This document shows, piece by piece, positions 34,749-43,132 of a stretch of 64,000 bases of DNA (the stretch's first letter is position 1; every line of letters starts with the position of its first letter). The DNA is from CAKSQF01 sp964568425 (GTDB taxonomy: Bacteria; Bacillota; Clostridia; Oscillospirales; CAG-272): the NCBI GenBank assembly GCA_964568425.1, contig CAZMPO010000010.1:3644-67643 (forward strand), read 5' to 3'. Under the pieces are notes generated by a model that was given only the letters and a program-made list of their open reading frames with translations, ran no database searches and was not told where the DNA came from. The translations under genes and the position numbers were made by a program.

Positions 34749-35591
34749 TTATCGCATGTTACGTTTTAGGGCGGCGACTCGGCAGGCTCGTTTGTAGGCT
34801 TCGGTGTAGTAGAGCTCGGGGGGCATCACATCGTAAGGGTCGTTTTCGTGTCTATCCGGTTTACTCTTTGGAGAGAGCTCGAATGTGAGTGGACCGTCGA
34901 AGTGATATTTATTCAGGCGCGAAACTATGCCCGACCAGTCGGCGATACCGTCGAACGGGAGAAGATGCAGGTCATCATGCCACGTGATATTGCCGTCAAA
35001 GTCGCGTATACCGAGGTTATCGTTAAGATGCGTTCCGACGAGTCTGTCACCGTAAAGTTTCATCATATCGCGTCCTCTGTTATAGCAAAGCTCATGCCCG
35101 GTATCCCAGCAGAAGCCGACAGAGTCGTAATCGGCAAGACCCGAGAGGACGGCGTCGAGATACTCCTCGCCCTCGGTATTTTCAAATCCGAGCTTGACCC
35201 CGAGAAGCTCCGCTTCATTGGCAAGTCTTTTGAAATTTTCAACGCCCTCGGGTGTGGGGATGTGATCATAAAATCCGATAAATGTATGGACGATCATAAG
35301 CGGTACATCATATTCAGCGCAGTCGCGAAGGCAATCAAGCAGCTCATCAAGTGCCGCCTCTGACGCGCTCGACTTTTTCCACATATCCGCCGCCCTACCG
35401 AACGGCGCGTGGATCGACTGATAAAAACTACCGACCCGATCAGCCTCGCGTCTGAACTCGGCGACAGATCCGACGCCGTTCCAAGGCGAGAAAAAGCCCT
35501 CAAAACCGATCTTGCGAAGGAGCGCGATCTGATCCTTCGCGCTTATTTTGGACTCATCGCCGAGTCCCATACAAAGCATGCTGTTCCACAT
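34749..35591 (-). CDS. Sugar phosphate isomerase/epimerase family protein
   Basis: The 280-residue TIM-barrel product starts MWNSMLCMGLGDESKIS (ATG 35591, AGGGGTGA 5 nt upstream). Possible metal ligands are Glu in LGFENTEGEEY, Asp in FCWDTGHE, His in GTHLNDN, and Glu in LTFELS. It is the last gene of a unit with GNAT, VUT and SDR genes, 5 bp after the SDR. The SDR partner hints at a sugar or cyclitol substrate; this is inference. Confidence 0.8.
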   Translation of the reverse strand: MWNSMLCMGLGDESKISAKDQIALLRKIGFEGFFSPWNGVGSVAEFRREADRVGSFYQSIHAPFGRAADMWKKSSASEAALDELLDCLRDCAEYDVPLMIVHTFIGFYDHIPTPEGVENFKRLANEAELLGVKLGFENTEGEEYLDAVLSGLADYDSVGFCWDTGHELCYNRGRDMMKLYGDRLVGTHLNDNLGIRDFDGNITWHDDLHLLPFDGIADWSGIVSRLNKYHFDGPLTFELSPKSKPDRHENDPYDVMPPELYYTEAYKRACRVAALKRNMR

Positions 35592-35596
35592 AAAAA

Positions 35597-36256
35597 TCAC
35601 CCCTGATCCTTCCAAACAAAATTATAATTTATTGCCTCGCCGCCATCGACGAGGATATTCTGTCCTGTGCAAAATTTATTCACGACCGTAAGGAAATACG
35701 CCCACTCGGCGATCTCCTCGGGTGTTGCCCACCGTCTGAGCGGTGTTTCGTTCATTATTTCATCCCAAAGCATGGGATCGTTCATGACACATTCATTAAG
35801 CGGTGTTAAAACGCCGCCCGGGTCAAGGCTATTGCAGGTTGCCCCGTATTTTGCGACACGCATCGCGACATTTTTTGTGTATGACATGACTCCGCCCTTA
35901 CTTGCGGCGTATTCGGGAAATTCGGCACCCGTATGTCCGCTTGCCGAGCCGATATTCAGCACCGATCTGATAGACGGCTGCAATGCGAGTTTTTCGGTTA
36001 TTCGTATCAGTGCTTTGAGGTTGATGTCTATATCATCTTCGTTCTGTGTCCCTGCGTTATTGATGAGGATCTGTATACCCTCGATATCGGGGATACGATC
36101 GATATTTCGTACATCCTCGGTTATATGCGTATAGTTATCGTGATCAAGCGTTGCCTCTTGTCTGTCGATACCGATGACAGTATGTCCTCTTTGCAGAAAA
36201 AGCTCGGCGATCGCTCTGCCGATACCGCGCGATGTGCCGGTTATAACTACCTTCAT
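35597..36256 (-). CDS. Short-chain dehydrogenase/reductase
   Basis: The 219-residue product starts MKVVITGTSRGIGRAIAELF. The NAG motif is in LINNAGTQNE, the catalytic Ser and Tyr-x-x-x-Lys in NIGSASGHTG and YAASKGG. Its ATG overlaps the stop of the transporter gene by 4 bp (ATGA), indicating coupled translation. Substrate unknown. Confidence 0.87.
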   Translation of the reverse strand: MKVVITGTSRGIGRAIAELFLQRGHTVIGIDRQEATLDHDNYTHITEDVRNIDRIPDIEGIQILINNAGTQNEDDIDINLKALIRITEKLALQPSIRSVLNIGSASGHTGAEFPEYAASKGGVMSYTKNVAMRVAKYGATCNSLDPGGVLTPLNECVMNDPMLWDEIMNETPLRRWATPEEIAEWAYFLTVVNKFCTGQNILVDGGEAINYNFVWKDQG

Positions 36257-37002
36257 TTTTCGTTTTTTCCTTTCTCGGATGATATAAATTCAAGATATTC
36301 CCTACCGACCTGCTCAGATCTCCATTTTTTTGTTATTTTATAGCCGATCGGCGAAAAGATGATCTCCATAACAAGCTCGGCGACAGCACCGGTCAAGGAA
36401 CATGTTGCCGCTTGAAGGACGGTCCAGTGAAATCCATTCCAAAAGTGGGGTGCCATCACAACAAAGACAAGCAGTGAAAAAACAAAGTTGTCAAAAAACT
36501 GTCCAACAAATGTTGAAACGTAGGTTGAAACGGCATAAGAGAGTCGTCCGTCGGGGTTATTCTTAAAAAACTTGCCGATCAGGTAATTCAGCGAATTGTT
36601 CAGGATCGCCGACAGCAAAAAAGCGATCGTACTTCCGAGCAGGATAAAGCGACTTCCGCCGAATATTCTATCAAATTCGCTGTAATCCGCCGCATTCGAT
36701 GGGATGATGCTTGCAACATAAAAAATAGCGCAGGAGAGCAGATTGATCGCGGCGGCGAGTATCGATATCCTGTTTGATGCGCGCGGTCCGAAATGCTTCG
36801 TTATTATATCCATGCACATGAACGACAGCCAAGAGATAAGTATTCCGCCGTCCAGCGCAAAAAAGTCAAACTGAACGAGTGTCTTGTTTGCGAGGAGATT
36901 CATGCATATGACACTGACCACAAAGAGTGTCACGGTCACAGCGGGGATCGATCTCAGCAGTATTTTGAATGCTTTTATTTCGTATTTTACCCTATTCAAC
37001 AT
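36253..37002 (-). CDS. VUT family transporter (probable queuosine precursor importer, YhhQ-like)
   Basis: The 249-residue membrane protein has about six helices (near residues 15-40, 48-65, 75-100, 115-140, 165-190, 200-225) and conserved segments MCMDIITKHFGPRASNRI and FVGQFFDNFVFSLLVF. The family (COG1738) imports preQ0/preQ1 or queuine. Its presence with tgt at 12054-13193 supports precursor salvage. It overlaps the GNAT gene by 11 bp and the SDR gene by 4 bp. Confidence 0.82.
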   Translation of the reverse strand: MLNRVKYEIKAFKILLRSIPAVTVTLFVVSVICMNLLANKTLVQFDFFALDGGILISWLSFMCMDIITKHFGPRASNRISILAAAINLLSCAIFYVASIIPSNAADYSEFDRIFGGSRFILLGSTIAFLLSAILNNSLNYLIGKFFKNNPDGRLSYAVSTYVSTFVGQFFDNFVFSLLVFVVMAPHFWNGFHWTVLQAATCSLTGAVAELVMEIIFSPIGYKITKKWRSEQVGREYLEFISSEKGKNEK

Positions 37003-37552
37003 TGTTTTCCTTCATTTTTTCGTTTATCAATTCGCTGGCATAAAAATCTATATCAAACATCCTGCACTCGCCTCTGAAATCAAATCCAAGGCTCTTATAC
37101 ATGTTTGTTGCGGCGATATTTTGCTTTGCGGCAAGCAGATGTATGGCAGGGCACCCGTTTTCAAAAAGGCAGCAGATCAAAGCCTTTGCCATATCTTTTG
37201 CTATCCCGCGCCGCCGACTATCGGGCGAAACGCCAAGTCTTGTCATCTCAAGAGCATCCGGGCGTTGATATTTCCAAAGATCAAGATCCGAGAGTTCGCT
37301 CTCGGGTGCGACTGACACAGTCCCGACAACTCTGCCGTTTTCCTCAAGAACAAACAGTCGATCGGCGCCAAGATCATTTGAGGCGTCATCGATCGTGGGA
37401 TAAAACTCGTTCCATGTCGTGCCGTCGCCTCTTTTGGCACTGCTCTTGTAAATATCGGAAACCGCAGTTATGTCGCCATATCGCGCACTGCGAAATATCC
37501 GCCCGTCCGCGAGAGTGAGACATATTTTTGATTCGTTCGAACACTCATTCAT
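36992..37552 (-). CDS. GNAT family N-acetyltransferase
   Basis: The 186-residue product has the acetyl-CoA site in LGVSPDSRRRGIAKDMAKAL and the closing NIAATNMYKSLGF. Substrate not deducible. It is the first gene of a four-gene minus-strand unit with a clear promoter. A GAGG site precedes the ATG. Confidence 0.85.
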   Translation of the reverse strand: MNECSNESKICLTLADGRIFRSARYGDITAVSDIYKSSAKRGDGTTWNEFYPTIDDASNDLGADRLFVLEENGRVVGTVSVAPESELSDLDLWKYQRPDALEMTRLGVSPDSRRRGIAKDMAKALICCLFENGCPAIHLLAAKQNIAATNMYKSLGFDFRGECRMFDIDFYASELINEKMKENNVE

Positions 37553-37577
37553 TGTCTATCCTCTTTTCTCAAATGAT

Positions 37578-37606
37578 ATTATAGCATATTTTGGAAAAGT
37601 TTGCAA
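37578..37606 (-). promoter_or_regulatory. Sigma-A promoter of the GNAT-VUT-SDR-isomerase unit
   Basis: TTGCAA, 17 bp and TATAAT on the minus strand, about 25 bp before the GNAT start. Confidence 0.78.
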
Positions 37607-37674
37607 CTAAAGCAACGATTTTTTGAATATCCCCGATAAAACTCGAATAAACTGATCTAAAAAGGGGGATTTTC

Positions 37675-38199
37675 ATGAAAAGCTCTCTCAAGCTTTGGCA
37701 GTTTGTCGGATTTGCGATAACAACATTTTCGGGCACTTTATTCCACTTTCTTTACGAAATTTCGGGAAATTCACCGATTGCCGCGATCATTTCGGGCGTC
37801 AATGAATCAACATGGGAACACATGAAGCTTTTGTTCTTTCCTATGTTCGCCTTTGCAATTGTCGAGCGCATTTTTCTGAAAGATGTGGGTGGATTTTGGC
37901 GCATAAAGTTCTCGGGGATATGTCTTGGGCTTTCGCTTATACCGTTGATCTTTTACACATACAACGGTGTTATCGGAAGATCGCCCGATGCTGTCAACAT
38001 AGCGATCTTTTATATTGCCGCCCTTACTTCATATATTTGTGAAACAAAGCTCATGATAAAGGGTGATACAAAATGCACGCATAACAGAGCGGCATTTGTC
38101 ATGCTTTGTCTGATCGCGCTCTCGTTTGTGATATTCACCTTCCGTACACCGAAGTTCGCGATATTCAAAGATCCGATAACAGGCGGATACGGGGTATAA
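37675..38199 (+). CDS. DUF6512-like integral membrane protein
   Basis: The 174-residue product has about five helices spread from residue 8 to 155 and a conserved motif ISGVNESTWEHMKLLFFPM between helices one and two. Function unknown; the DUF assignment is from memory of the motif. A GGGGG ribosome site lies before the ATG. It converges on the GH127 gene with only 4 bp between stops and no obvious terminator. Confidence 0.65.
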   Translation: MKSSLKLWQFVGFAITTFSGTLFHFLYEISGNSPIAAIISGVNESTWEHMKLLFFPMFAFAIVERIFLKDVGGFWRIKFSGICLGLSLIPLIFYTYNGVIGRSPDAVNIAIFYIAALTSYICETKLMIKGDTKCTHNRAAFVMLCLIALSFVIFTFRTPKFAIFKDPITGGYGV

Positions 38200-38203
38200 A
38201 GAT

Positions 38204-40144
38204 TTACTTAGTGTCTATCCATGCGGCGATCCTATCGTCATTTTGCCATGTCTTTCCTGCGGATGCGTAATCTACAAGTGTCACGCTTCTACCGATCTTC
38301 AGCGGAATCTCGACGGCGATCGTATGAGGCTCGGGAATGTCGACACATTTTGCATTTTGAACAGGCAAATCGAAGTCAAACGGTCTGTCAACATCGTACC
38401 CGAGCTTCTCCGAGGCGGCAAGCACGAGCGGTCCGCGATGAAAGGCAATTCGTGATCTCGCGCTCGGATCTTCTTGAACATATGTCGGAACGATATAGTC
38501 CTCTTGCCAAACAACCTTATTCATGAGAATATCATGGTCGTAGCTTACGGGTCTTTCGGTTCTGATGCTCATATCAAGCTCAAGCTCGACCGTATCTCCG
38601 ACGCTCCAGGCTCTTTCTATCTTGATATACCCCTTTTGTGCATCTATTGACTTGCCGCAGACCTTAACTTTGGTATTTTCGCTCCAGGACGGATTGCGAA
38701 AGATCAGCGAAAAGGGCTCGTCGGTCGTTGAGGCAACACAAACAGATATCCTGCCGTCTCGCGGATAATCGGTATCGATCAGAAGGGACAATTCTTTCCC
38801 CGAGGGCAAGGTCAGATCTATCTTCCCTTTTTCGTAGAAATTGATCACCACTCCGTTTGGTGACATCATAACAGCCATACGCGAGACAAGACCGACGCCT
38901 GCCGAACCGATACAGGCGCAACAACCATAATATCGAAGATCGGGCATGAGAAGAAGTCCGCCGACGCCGTTTCCTCTTTTGCCGAGAGTCAACGGGCTGT
39001 AGCTGTCAAAGCAAAGCGGCTCGATCACCGCCTGCGGATATGTGGCGGAAATTGCGGAATCTATGGAATCCTCTGTATTAAGAGCACCAAGATAGGCATT
39101 GTAAAACGAGATCTCAAAAGCATCTGCGTATTTTGAGTCACCCGTAAGCAATGTCATTTGCTCGAAAAACTTCATCAGCGTGACGGTAACACAGGTCTCC
39201 TGCATGATCTTTTCATTATCAGAGCTTGCCTGCCGCACGGTCGAGTGGTCGAAAAGCTCATGGGTGCATCCACTGCTGCCGATGATCGTAAAATCGGTTT
39301 CGAGCAGTCTTGTCGCGTAATTGACGAGTGCCTCTTTATGCCATGGTATCCGCTTCACACGATAGTATTCGAGCAGTCCTTCAAAGCAGGATGTCATTTC
39401 GTAGGCTTTCGTTATGGGATATTGATAGGGCGAGAGCTTGTTCTCGTAGGCAAGCCTGAAAATATTTGCGACAGATGTTCCGCCCTCGCTTACGATATAA
39501 TCGGCAAACGCCAGATATTTTTCATCCTGCGTTATGTTATAAAGTCTGACTATCGGTTCGAGGACAGATGATGAATTGAGTCCCCGCCAGTTGGATGTTG
39601 CCTTTGTGATCGGCTTTTTGCCGTCGGAGATCGGTCCGATCTTTGAGATAAGATAGTCGGCTTGTGAAGAGAGCGAGTTAACTATCATGTCCGCAAGTTT
39701 CTCATCGTCGCAGATCTCAAGGAAGTACTGCATTCCGAGCATGACATATTTTCTGCACCATATATCCCAGCCGCAAAGCTCATTATCTTTGCCGTATGTG
39801 CTGATCGCGCCGTTATCATCCGCGCAGTCGAGTATATCAACGATCGCTCCACGAAGGACGTTATAGAGTTCACTGTTTTTGGTATAGCCGAATACGAAGC
39901 AGGCGCCGCGCATCATTTTACCGAAATATTCACCCCGCCAGCCGAAATTGCCCGAGTCCGACTTTATCCTGAACTGTGTGACGAACCGTTTCCACAGATC
40001 GGTGTCAAGAAGCTGTCTTTTCTCGACAAATTTTGCCGCACTATCGGCAAGCCCCTCGAAGTGGCATGTTGCATCTGCTCTGTTAAATTTGTCGGAGCGG
40101 TCGACAATGTAATTTGCTCTTTTTATCTCACTAAACGCTCGCAT
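38204..40144 (-). CDS. Glycoside hydrolase family 127 protein (beta-L-arabinofuranosidase fold)
   Basis: The 646-residue product fits GH127 (DUF1680). The alpha/alpha barrel spans about residues 1-430 and beta-sandwich domains follow. The double cysteine in YYGCCACIGSAG and the Glu in AVIEPLCFDS correspond to the zinc/cysteine active site of this family. No signal peptide is seen, so it is cytoplasmic and likely acts on imported L-arabinofuranosides or related sugars. ATG 40144 has AAAGGTG 6 nt upstream. It lies just downstream of the tRNA-Arg terminator. Confidence 0.88.
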   Translation of the reverse strand: MRAFSEIKRANYIVDRSDKFNRADATCHFEGLADSAAKFVEKRQLLDTDLWKRFVTQFRIKSDSGNFGWRGEYFGKMMRGACFVFGYTKNSELYNVLRGAIVDILDCADDNGAISTYGKDNELCGWDIWCRKYVMLGMQYFLEICDDEKLADMIVNSLSSQADYLISKIGPISDGKKPITKATSNWRGLNSSSVLEPIVRLYNITQDEKYLAFADYIVSEGGTSVANIFRLAYENKLSPYQYPITKAYEMTSCFEGLLEYYRVKRIPWHKEALVNYATRLLETDFTIIGSSGCTHELFDHSTVRQASSDNEKIMQETCVTVTLMKFFEQMTLLTGDSKYADAFEISFYNAYLGALNTEDSIDSAISATYPQAVIEPLCFDSYSPLTLGKRGNGVGGLLLMPDLRYYGCCACIGSAGVGLVSRMAVMMSPNGVVINFYEKGKIDLTLPSGKELSLLIDTDYPRDGRISVCVASTTDEPFSLIFRNPSWSENTKVKVCGKSIDAQKGYIKIERAWSVGDTVELELDMSIRTERPVSYDHDILMNKVVWQEDYIVPTYVQEDPSARSRIAFHRGPLVLAASEKLGYDVDRPFDFDLPVQNAKCVDIPEPHTIAVEIPLKIGRSVTLVDYASAGKTWQNDDRIAAWIDTK

Positions 40145-40181
40145 TGTATTCACCTTTTCGTTCTTTGCTTAAATACAGAAA

Positions 40182-40203
40182 AAAGCACACCGAGGTGTGC
40201 TTT
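40182..40203 (-). terminator. Terminator of tRNA-Arg
   Basis: AAAGCACACC and GGTGTGCTTT form a 10-bp stem; the minus strand continues with TTTTTTCTG. Confidence 0.85.
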
Positions 40204-40206
40204 ATT

Positions 40207-40284
40207 TGGCCCACCCTGAGGGATTCGAACCCTCGACCAACGGAATCGGAATCCGGTACTCTATCCGGGCTGAGCTAAGGATGG
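40207..40284 (-). tRNA. tRNA-Arg (anticodon CCG)
   Basis: A full cloverleaf is readable on the minus strand: 7-bp acceptor CCATCCT/AGGGTGG (one G-U), D arm GCTC...GAGT, anticodon loop TTCCGAT, T arm GAGGG-TTCGAAT-CCCTC and encoded CCA. The anticodon CCG reads CGG. The anticodon stem has a C-T mismatch in its outermost pair. Confidence 0.93.
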
Positions 40285-40294
40285 ACACATGCGC

Positions 40295-40323
40295 ATTATA
40301 ACATATTTTTCATCTAAAGTCAA
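40295..40323 (-). promoter_or_regulatory. Promoter of tRNA-Arg
   Basis: TTGACT, 17 bp and TATAAT on the minus strand, 10 bp before the tRNA. Confidence 0.88.
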
Positions 40324-40352
40324 GTAAATGTCGACTTTTTTTCAAAAAACTC

Positions 40353-40381
40353 TTGATTTTTTTGAAAACATGTGGTATAAT
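40353..40381 (+). promoter_or_regulatory. Promoter of tRNA-Leu
   Basis: TTGATT, 17 bp and TATAAT, 16 bp before the tRNA. Confidence 0.88.
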
Positions 40382-40397
40382 GTCTATCGTGACAGAC

Positions 40398-40484
40398 GCC
40401 GGTGTGTTGGAATTGGCAGACGAGGTGGACTCAAAATCCATTGGTAGCGATACCGTGCGGGTTCGACCCCCGCCACCGGCACCA
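40398..40484 (+). tRNA. tRNA-Leu (anticodon CAA)
   Basis: An 87-nt class II tRNA with acceptor GCCGGTG/CACCGGC, anticodon loop CTCAAAA (CAA, reads UUG), a long variable arm, T loop GTTCGAC and encoded CCA. Confidence 0.96.
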
Positions 40485-40485
40485 T

Positions 40486-40517
40486 AAAAAAGCACTTGCA
40501 TTCGCAAGTGCTTTTTT
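40486..40517 (+). terminator. Terminator of tRNA-Leu
   Basis: AAAAAAGCACTTGC and GCAAGTGCTTTTTT form a 14-bp stem with loop ATTC. Confidence 0.95.
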
Positions 40518-40602
40518 AAATGAAACGCGCCTGTTGGCGCATGAAAAATGAAGCAGGGCTTCGCCCTGTGAAGCAAGCCTTCGGCTTATGAAAATGGGAA
40601 AG
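40518..40602 (+). repeat. Copy 1 of an 85-bp repeat built of small hairpins
   Basis: The unit holds three mini-hairpins in a row: GCGCCTGTTGGCGC, CAGGGCTTCGCCCTG and AAGCCTTCGGCTT, each followed by an ATGAA or TGAA word. Two have UUCG loops. A second copy at 40754-40838 differs at three positions, all A to G. After copy 1 the hairpin string continues to about 40672 (ending TTCATTT, the inverse of the starting AAATGAA), so copy 1 may be a complete 155-bp element with AAATGAA/TTCATTT ends. Confidence 0.8.
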
Positions 40603-40753
40603 CGCGCTTTGCTTCATGGCGAATGCCGCTTCATGGCGCAGCTGCTTCATTTTTCATTTATTCTTTCATTTATCGATAAATAAAAAGAGAGAAGCTTATA
40701 TAAAGCAAAGGTGCCATGTCTGTCATTTGATCGATAATCCCACCAAACAGAGG

Positions 40754-40838
40754 AAATGAAGCGCGCCTGTTGGCGCATGAAGAATGAAGCAGGGCTTCGC
40801 CCTGTGAAGCAAGCCTTCGGCTTATGAAAATGGGAGAG
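40754..40838 (+). repeat. Copy 2 of the 85-bp hairpin repeat
   Basis: It matches 82 of 85 positions of 40518-40602. It ends where copy 1 goes on with further hairpins, so it looks 3'-truncated. Confidence 0.8.
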
Positions 40839-40942
40839 TAAGTCAAAAGCGTTCCCATGAGAGATCACTTTTATCACAGGTAGCTTTGTGAAGTCAAGAC
40901 ATCAAAAAAAGAACAAAGTCGGATATTTTTTTCGAAAAGTAC

Positions 40943-40971
40943 TTGAAATTTGTAAAAAAATGATATATAAT
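40943..40971 (+). promoter_or_regulatory. Promoter of the SGNH hydrolase gene
   Basis: TTGAAA, 17 bp and TATAAT, 40 bp before the ATG. Confidence 0.8.
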
Positions 40972-41011
40972 ATGAGCAGTGAGATCACACAAAACCGAAA
41001 GGATGATGAAA

Positions 41012-41581
41012 ATGAAGATTTTAATGCTCGGAAACAGTTTTACATTTTTCAACGACATGCCGGACACTCTCGCAGAGATCAGTGGGCACGAGGTAACACA
41101 GCACACGCAGGGAGGCGCGTATCTTGACATGCTTCTCGACAAGGAGACCGATTACGGCAAAAAGACCTATGAGCTTCTCGACAAGAGCCACGGCTGGGAC
41201 ATCGTCGTTCTCCAAGAGCAAAGCAATGCTCCGATAACCCAAAAAGAACGCTTTATGAGTGCAGTAGACAAGCTTTGCGACATGATACGCTCGATTGGCG
41301 CGCGCCCGATGCTCTATGCGACATGGGCTTACGAAAGCGACGGCAAGGAGCTTCACGCTCTCGGATACGAATACGATGACATGTTCGAGAAGATGTACAA
41401 CTCTTATCACGAAGCGGCAGAAAAGAATGGTGCCCTGATCGCGGATGTCGGAAAGGCATTTCATGATGCCGGAACGGATGCAGGATTGTACGATCCCGAC
41501 AGCTACCATCCGAGTGCAAAAGGCTCTTATCTTGCGGCAGAGGTCATAAAGAAAGCGATATCCGACGCAAAGATCGACTAA
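41012..41581 (+). CDS. SGNH/GDSL-like hydrolase
   Basis: The 189-residue product starts MKILMLGNSFTFFNDMP, where GNSFT is the block I serine of the SGNH fold. VVLQEQSN supplies the later oxyanion Asn/Gln region, and DSYHPSAKGSYLAA holds the catalytic Asp-x-x-His. It probably removes acyl or acetyl groups from a carbohydrate. No signal peptide. ATG 41012 has AAAGGA upstream; earlier ATGs at 41003 and 41006 overlap the ribosome site. Confidence 0.83.
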   Translation: MKILMLGNSFTFFNDMPDTLAEISGHEVTQHTQGGAYLDMLLDKETDYGKKTYELLDKSHGWDIVVLQEQSNAPITQKERFMSAVDKLCDMIRSIGARPMLYATWAYESDGKELHALGYEYDDMFEKMYNSYHEAAEKNGALIADVGKAFHDAGTDAGLYDPDSYHPSAKGSYLAAEVIKKAISDAKID

Positions 41582-41591
41582 GACTAAAAAG

Positions 41592-41634
41592 CAAACTCAA
41601 CCCTTGATCTCTCAAGAGTTGAGTTTGTTTTTTT
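41592..41634 (+). terminator. Terminator after the SGNH hydrolase gene
   Basis: A 16-bp stem with one mismatch (CAAACTCAACCCTTGA against TCAAGAGTTGAGTTTG) and loop TCTC, followed by TTTTTTT. Confidence 0.92.
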
Positions 41635-41638
41635 AATA

Positions 41639-43093
41639 TCAATGAGATATCATGGAAAAGAGCGAGCCATTTTCAAGATCATAGAGAGCGAAGTATGCCG
41701 CAGCGTCATTGAGGCTCCACTCAGACAAGCGTTCGAATGATGTGGGTCGGATAGTTGTTAAAATATATCTGCCGTTTGTCGAGCCATACCAACCATTGTC
41801 AAAAAACAGTCCGCAATCGGATATTACATCGGTTGATTCGAGTGTTTCGAGATCTACTTTGCAAAGTCTTCCGTTATTTAGATTATAGTAGCATCCCGAC
41901 ACGTTTGTACCGTAATCTGCAGGCACATAATAAAGACTGTTGCCGACAACATTGATCTCTCCGTCCTGCTGGATACCCGAAGCGACAAGTTCGCCTTCGC
42001 CGTCGAGCGCATCGAGCGGCAACCTGCGAATGCTGTACTGCTTTAGATCAAAATACTGACCATCGGGATCGGATTGATCGACAGCGACTTTAAACGGCGA
42101 TATATCAGCGCGATAATAAAGCTTACCGTCGTGTATAAACATTCCGATAGTCCCGTTATTCTCTGCTGTCTTAGCAAAAACTTCATTCGCCTTGAAGATT
42201 GCTTCGCTACTTAGCAATCTGTGATCGGCACGGTAAAGCGTACCATCCTGCCAATTGCAGAAATAAACGTAATTATCGTCTGCGCCTATATACTCGGATC
42301 TGCCCTCACCGACCGCCATGCTTTGCACATCTTTGGCTTTTTTATCATATACCATCAACTTGTATTGGGTCTCCGATGTTCTGAGCACCATAAATATCTT
42401 ATCGCCGTACAGCATCATCTGAGCGGCACGCCCCGACAGCTCGATCAGCTCTTCCCTCTTATTTTGTGCGGAATCATATCTGTAAAGCTTAAACGGCTCT
42501 GTAAGCTCCCAAGACTCGGGCTCATAACCGTCTGTCGTATTCAAACTGAATACACAGTAGAAAACGGGTGACTCTCCCGCGCTCTCGCAAGGATCGAGTA
42601 TGACCTCGCTGTAGTCTCGCATATTGGTCGGACAATCAAGCGACACGCCCACCCTTCCGTGAGCATGCCCTTCACCTGTACAAAGATGACGCACAATGCG
42701 GGTCTTAGATGCGGTTTTTTTTTTGGACAGATCATCATCCGCGGTCAGATCGTTAAGCGACACATATACAATCTCGCCGCCGGTTGAAAGATAATAGATC
42801 CTGTTTTTATAAACATATGCGTGATCCGAAAAATACGGCTTTAACAAGTAATCATAATTTCCGTATGCCTCGGCATAGACGGTATCGACCGTAGGCTCCG
42901 GCGGCAGCGGAAGCGTTTCAGGCAAAAAGGTCGGCGGAGGCGATGGCGGATAAGTTGTCGTTGTGGGTGTGGCTGTTGTCACTTGTGTATTTGAATTGCC
43001 CGATGCAGTTGTTTCCGACGGCTCAGTTTTAGCGCAAGCAGAAAGGACGAGAGAAACAAGCAGAAGTGCGGACATCGCAGTTTTCATTTTCAT
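41639..43093 (-). CDS. Lipoprotein with a beta-propeller-like body (DUF5050-like)
   Basis: The 484-residue product has a lipoprotein signal MKMKTAMSALLLVSLVLSAC (Cys 20), then a Thr/Pro-rich linker (about 21-65), then repeated segments of the type YVYKNRIYYLS, DNYVYFCNWQDGTLYRAD and HDGKLYYRADIS. These resemble DUF5050 or propeller blades. It is surface-attached; function unknown. ATG 43093 has AAAGGAG 8 nt upstream. It follows the secreted protein gene by 39 bp and probably shares its promoter. Confidence 0.7.
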   Translation of the reverse strand: MKMKTAMSALLLVSLVLSACAKTEPSETTASGNSNTQVTTATPTTTTYPPSPPPTFLPETLPLPPEPTVDTVYAEAYGNYDYLLKPYFSDHAYVYKNRIYYLSTGGEIVYVSLNDLTADDDLSKKKTASKTRIVRHLCTGEGHAHGRVGVSLDCPTNMRDYSEVILDPCESAGESPVFYCVFSLNTTDGYEPESWELTEPFKLYRYDSAQNKREELIELSGRAAQMMLYGDKIFMVLRTSETQYKLMVYDKKAKDVQSMAVGEGRSEYIGADDNYVYFCNWQDGTLYRADHRLLSSEAIFKANEVFAKTAENNGTIGMFIHDGKLYYRADISPFKVAVDQSDPDGQYFDLKQYSIRRLPLDALDGEGELVASGIQQDGEINVVGNSLYYVPADYGTNVSGCYYNLNNGRLCKVDLETLESTDVISDCGLFFDNGWYGSTNGRYILTTIRPTSFERLSEWSLNDAAAYFALYDLENGSLFSMISH

Positions 43094-43132
43094 ACAAATA
43101 ACTCCTTTCCAAATTTGTGTTCCGGACAATTA

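Larger units (their letters stand above)
40485..41011. other. Gene-free stretch between tRNA-Leu and the SGNH hydrolase gene
   Basis: It holds the tRNA-Leu terminator, the two hairpin repeats, AT-rich sequence with TTATCGATAAATAAA near 40670, and the promoter of the next gene. No protein-coding signal is convincing; a frame across the tRNA and repeats on the minus strand is an artefact. Confidence 0.8.

Noticed and set aside
40310..40576. Minus-strand frame of 88 codons across the tRNA-Leu gene and hairpin repeat
   Set aside because: It is the antisense of a tRNA plus terminator and repeat, has no ribosome site, and is a known kind of false annotation over tRNA-Leu.
40518..40838. CRISPR array
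   Set aside because: Only two copies of a long, hairpin-built unit with non-uniform spacing and no cas genes; no CRISPR is seen anywhere in the window.
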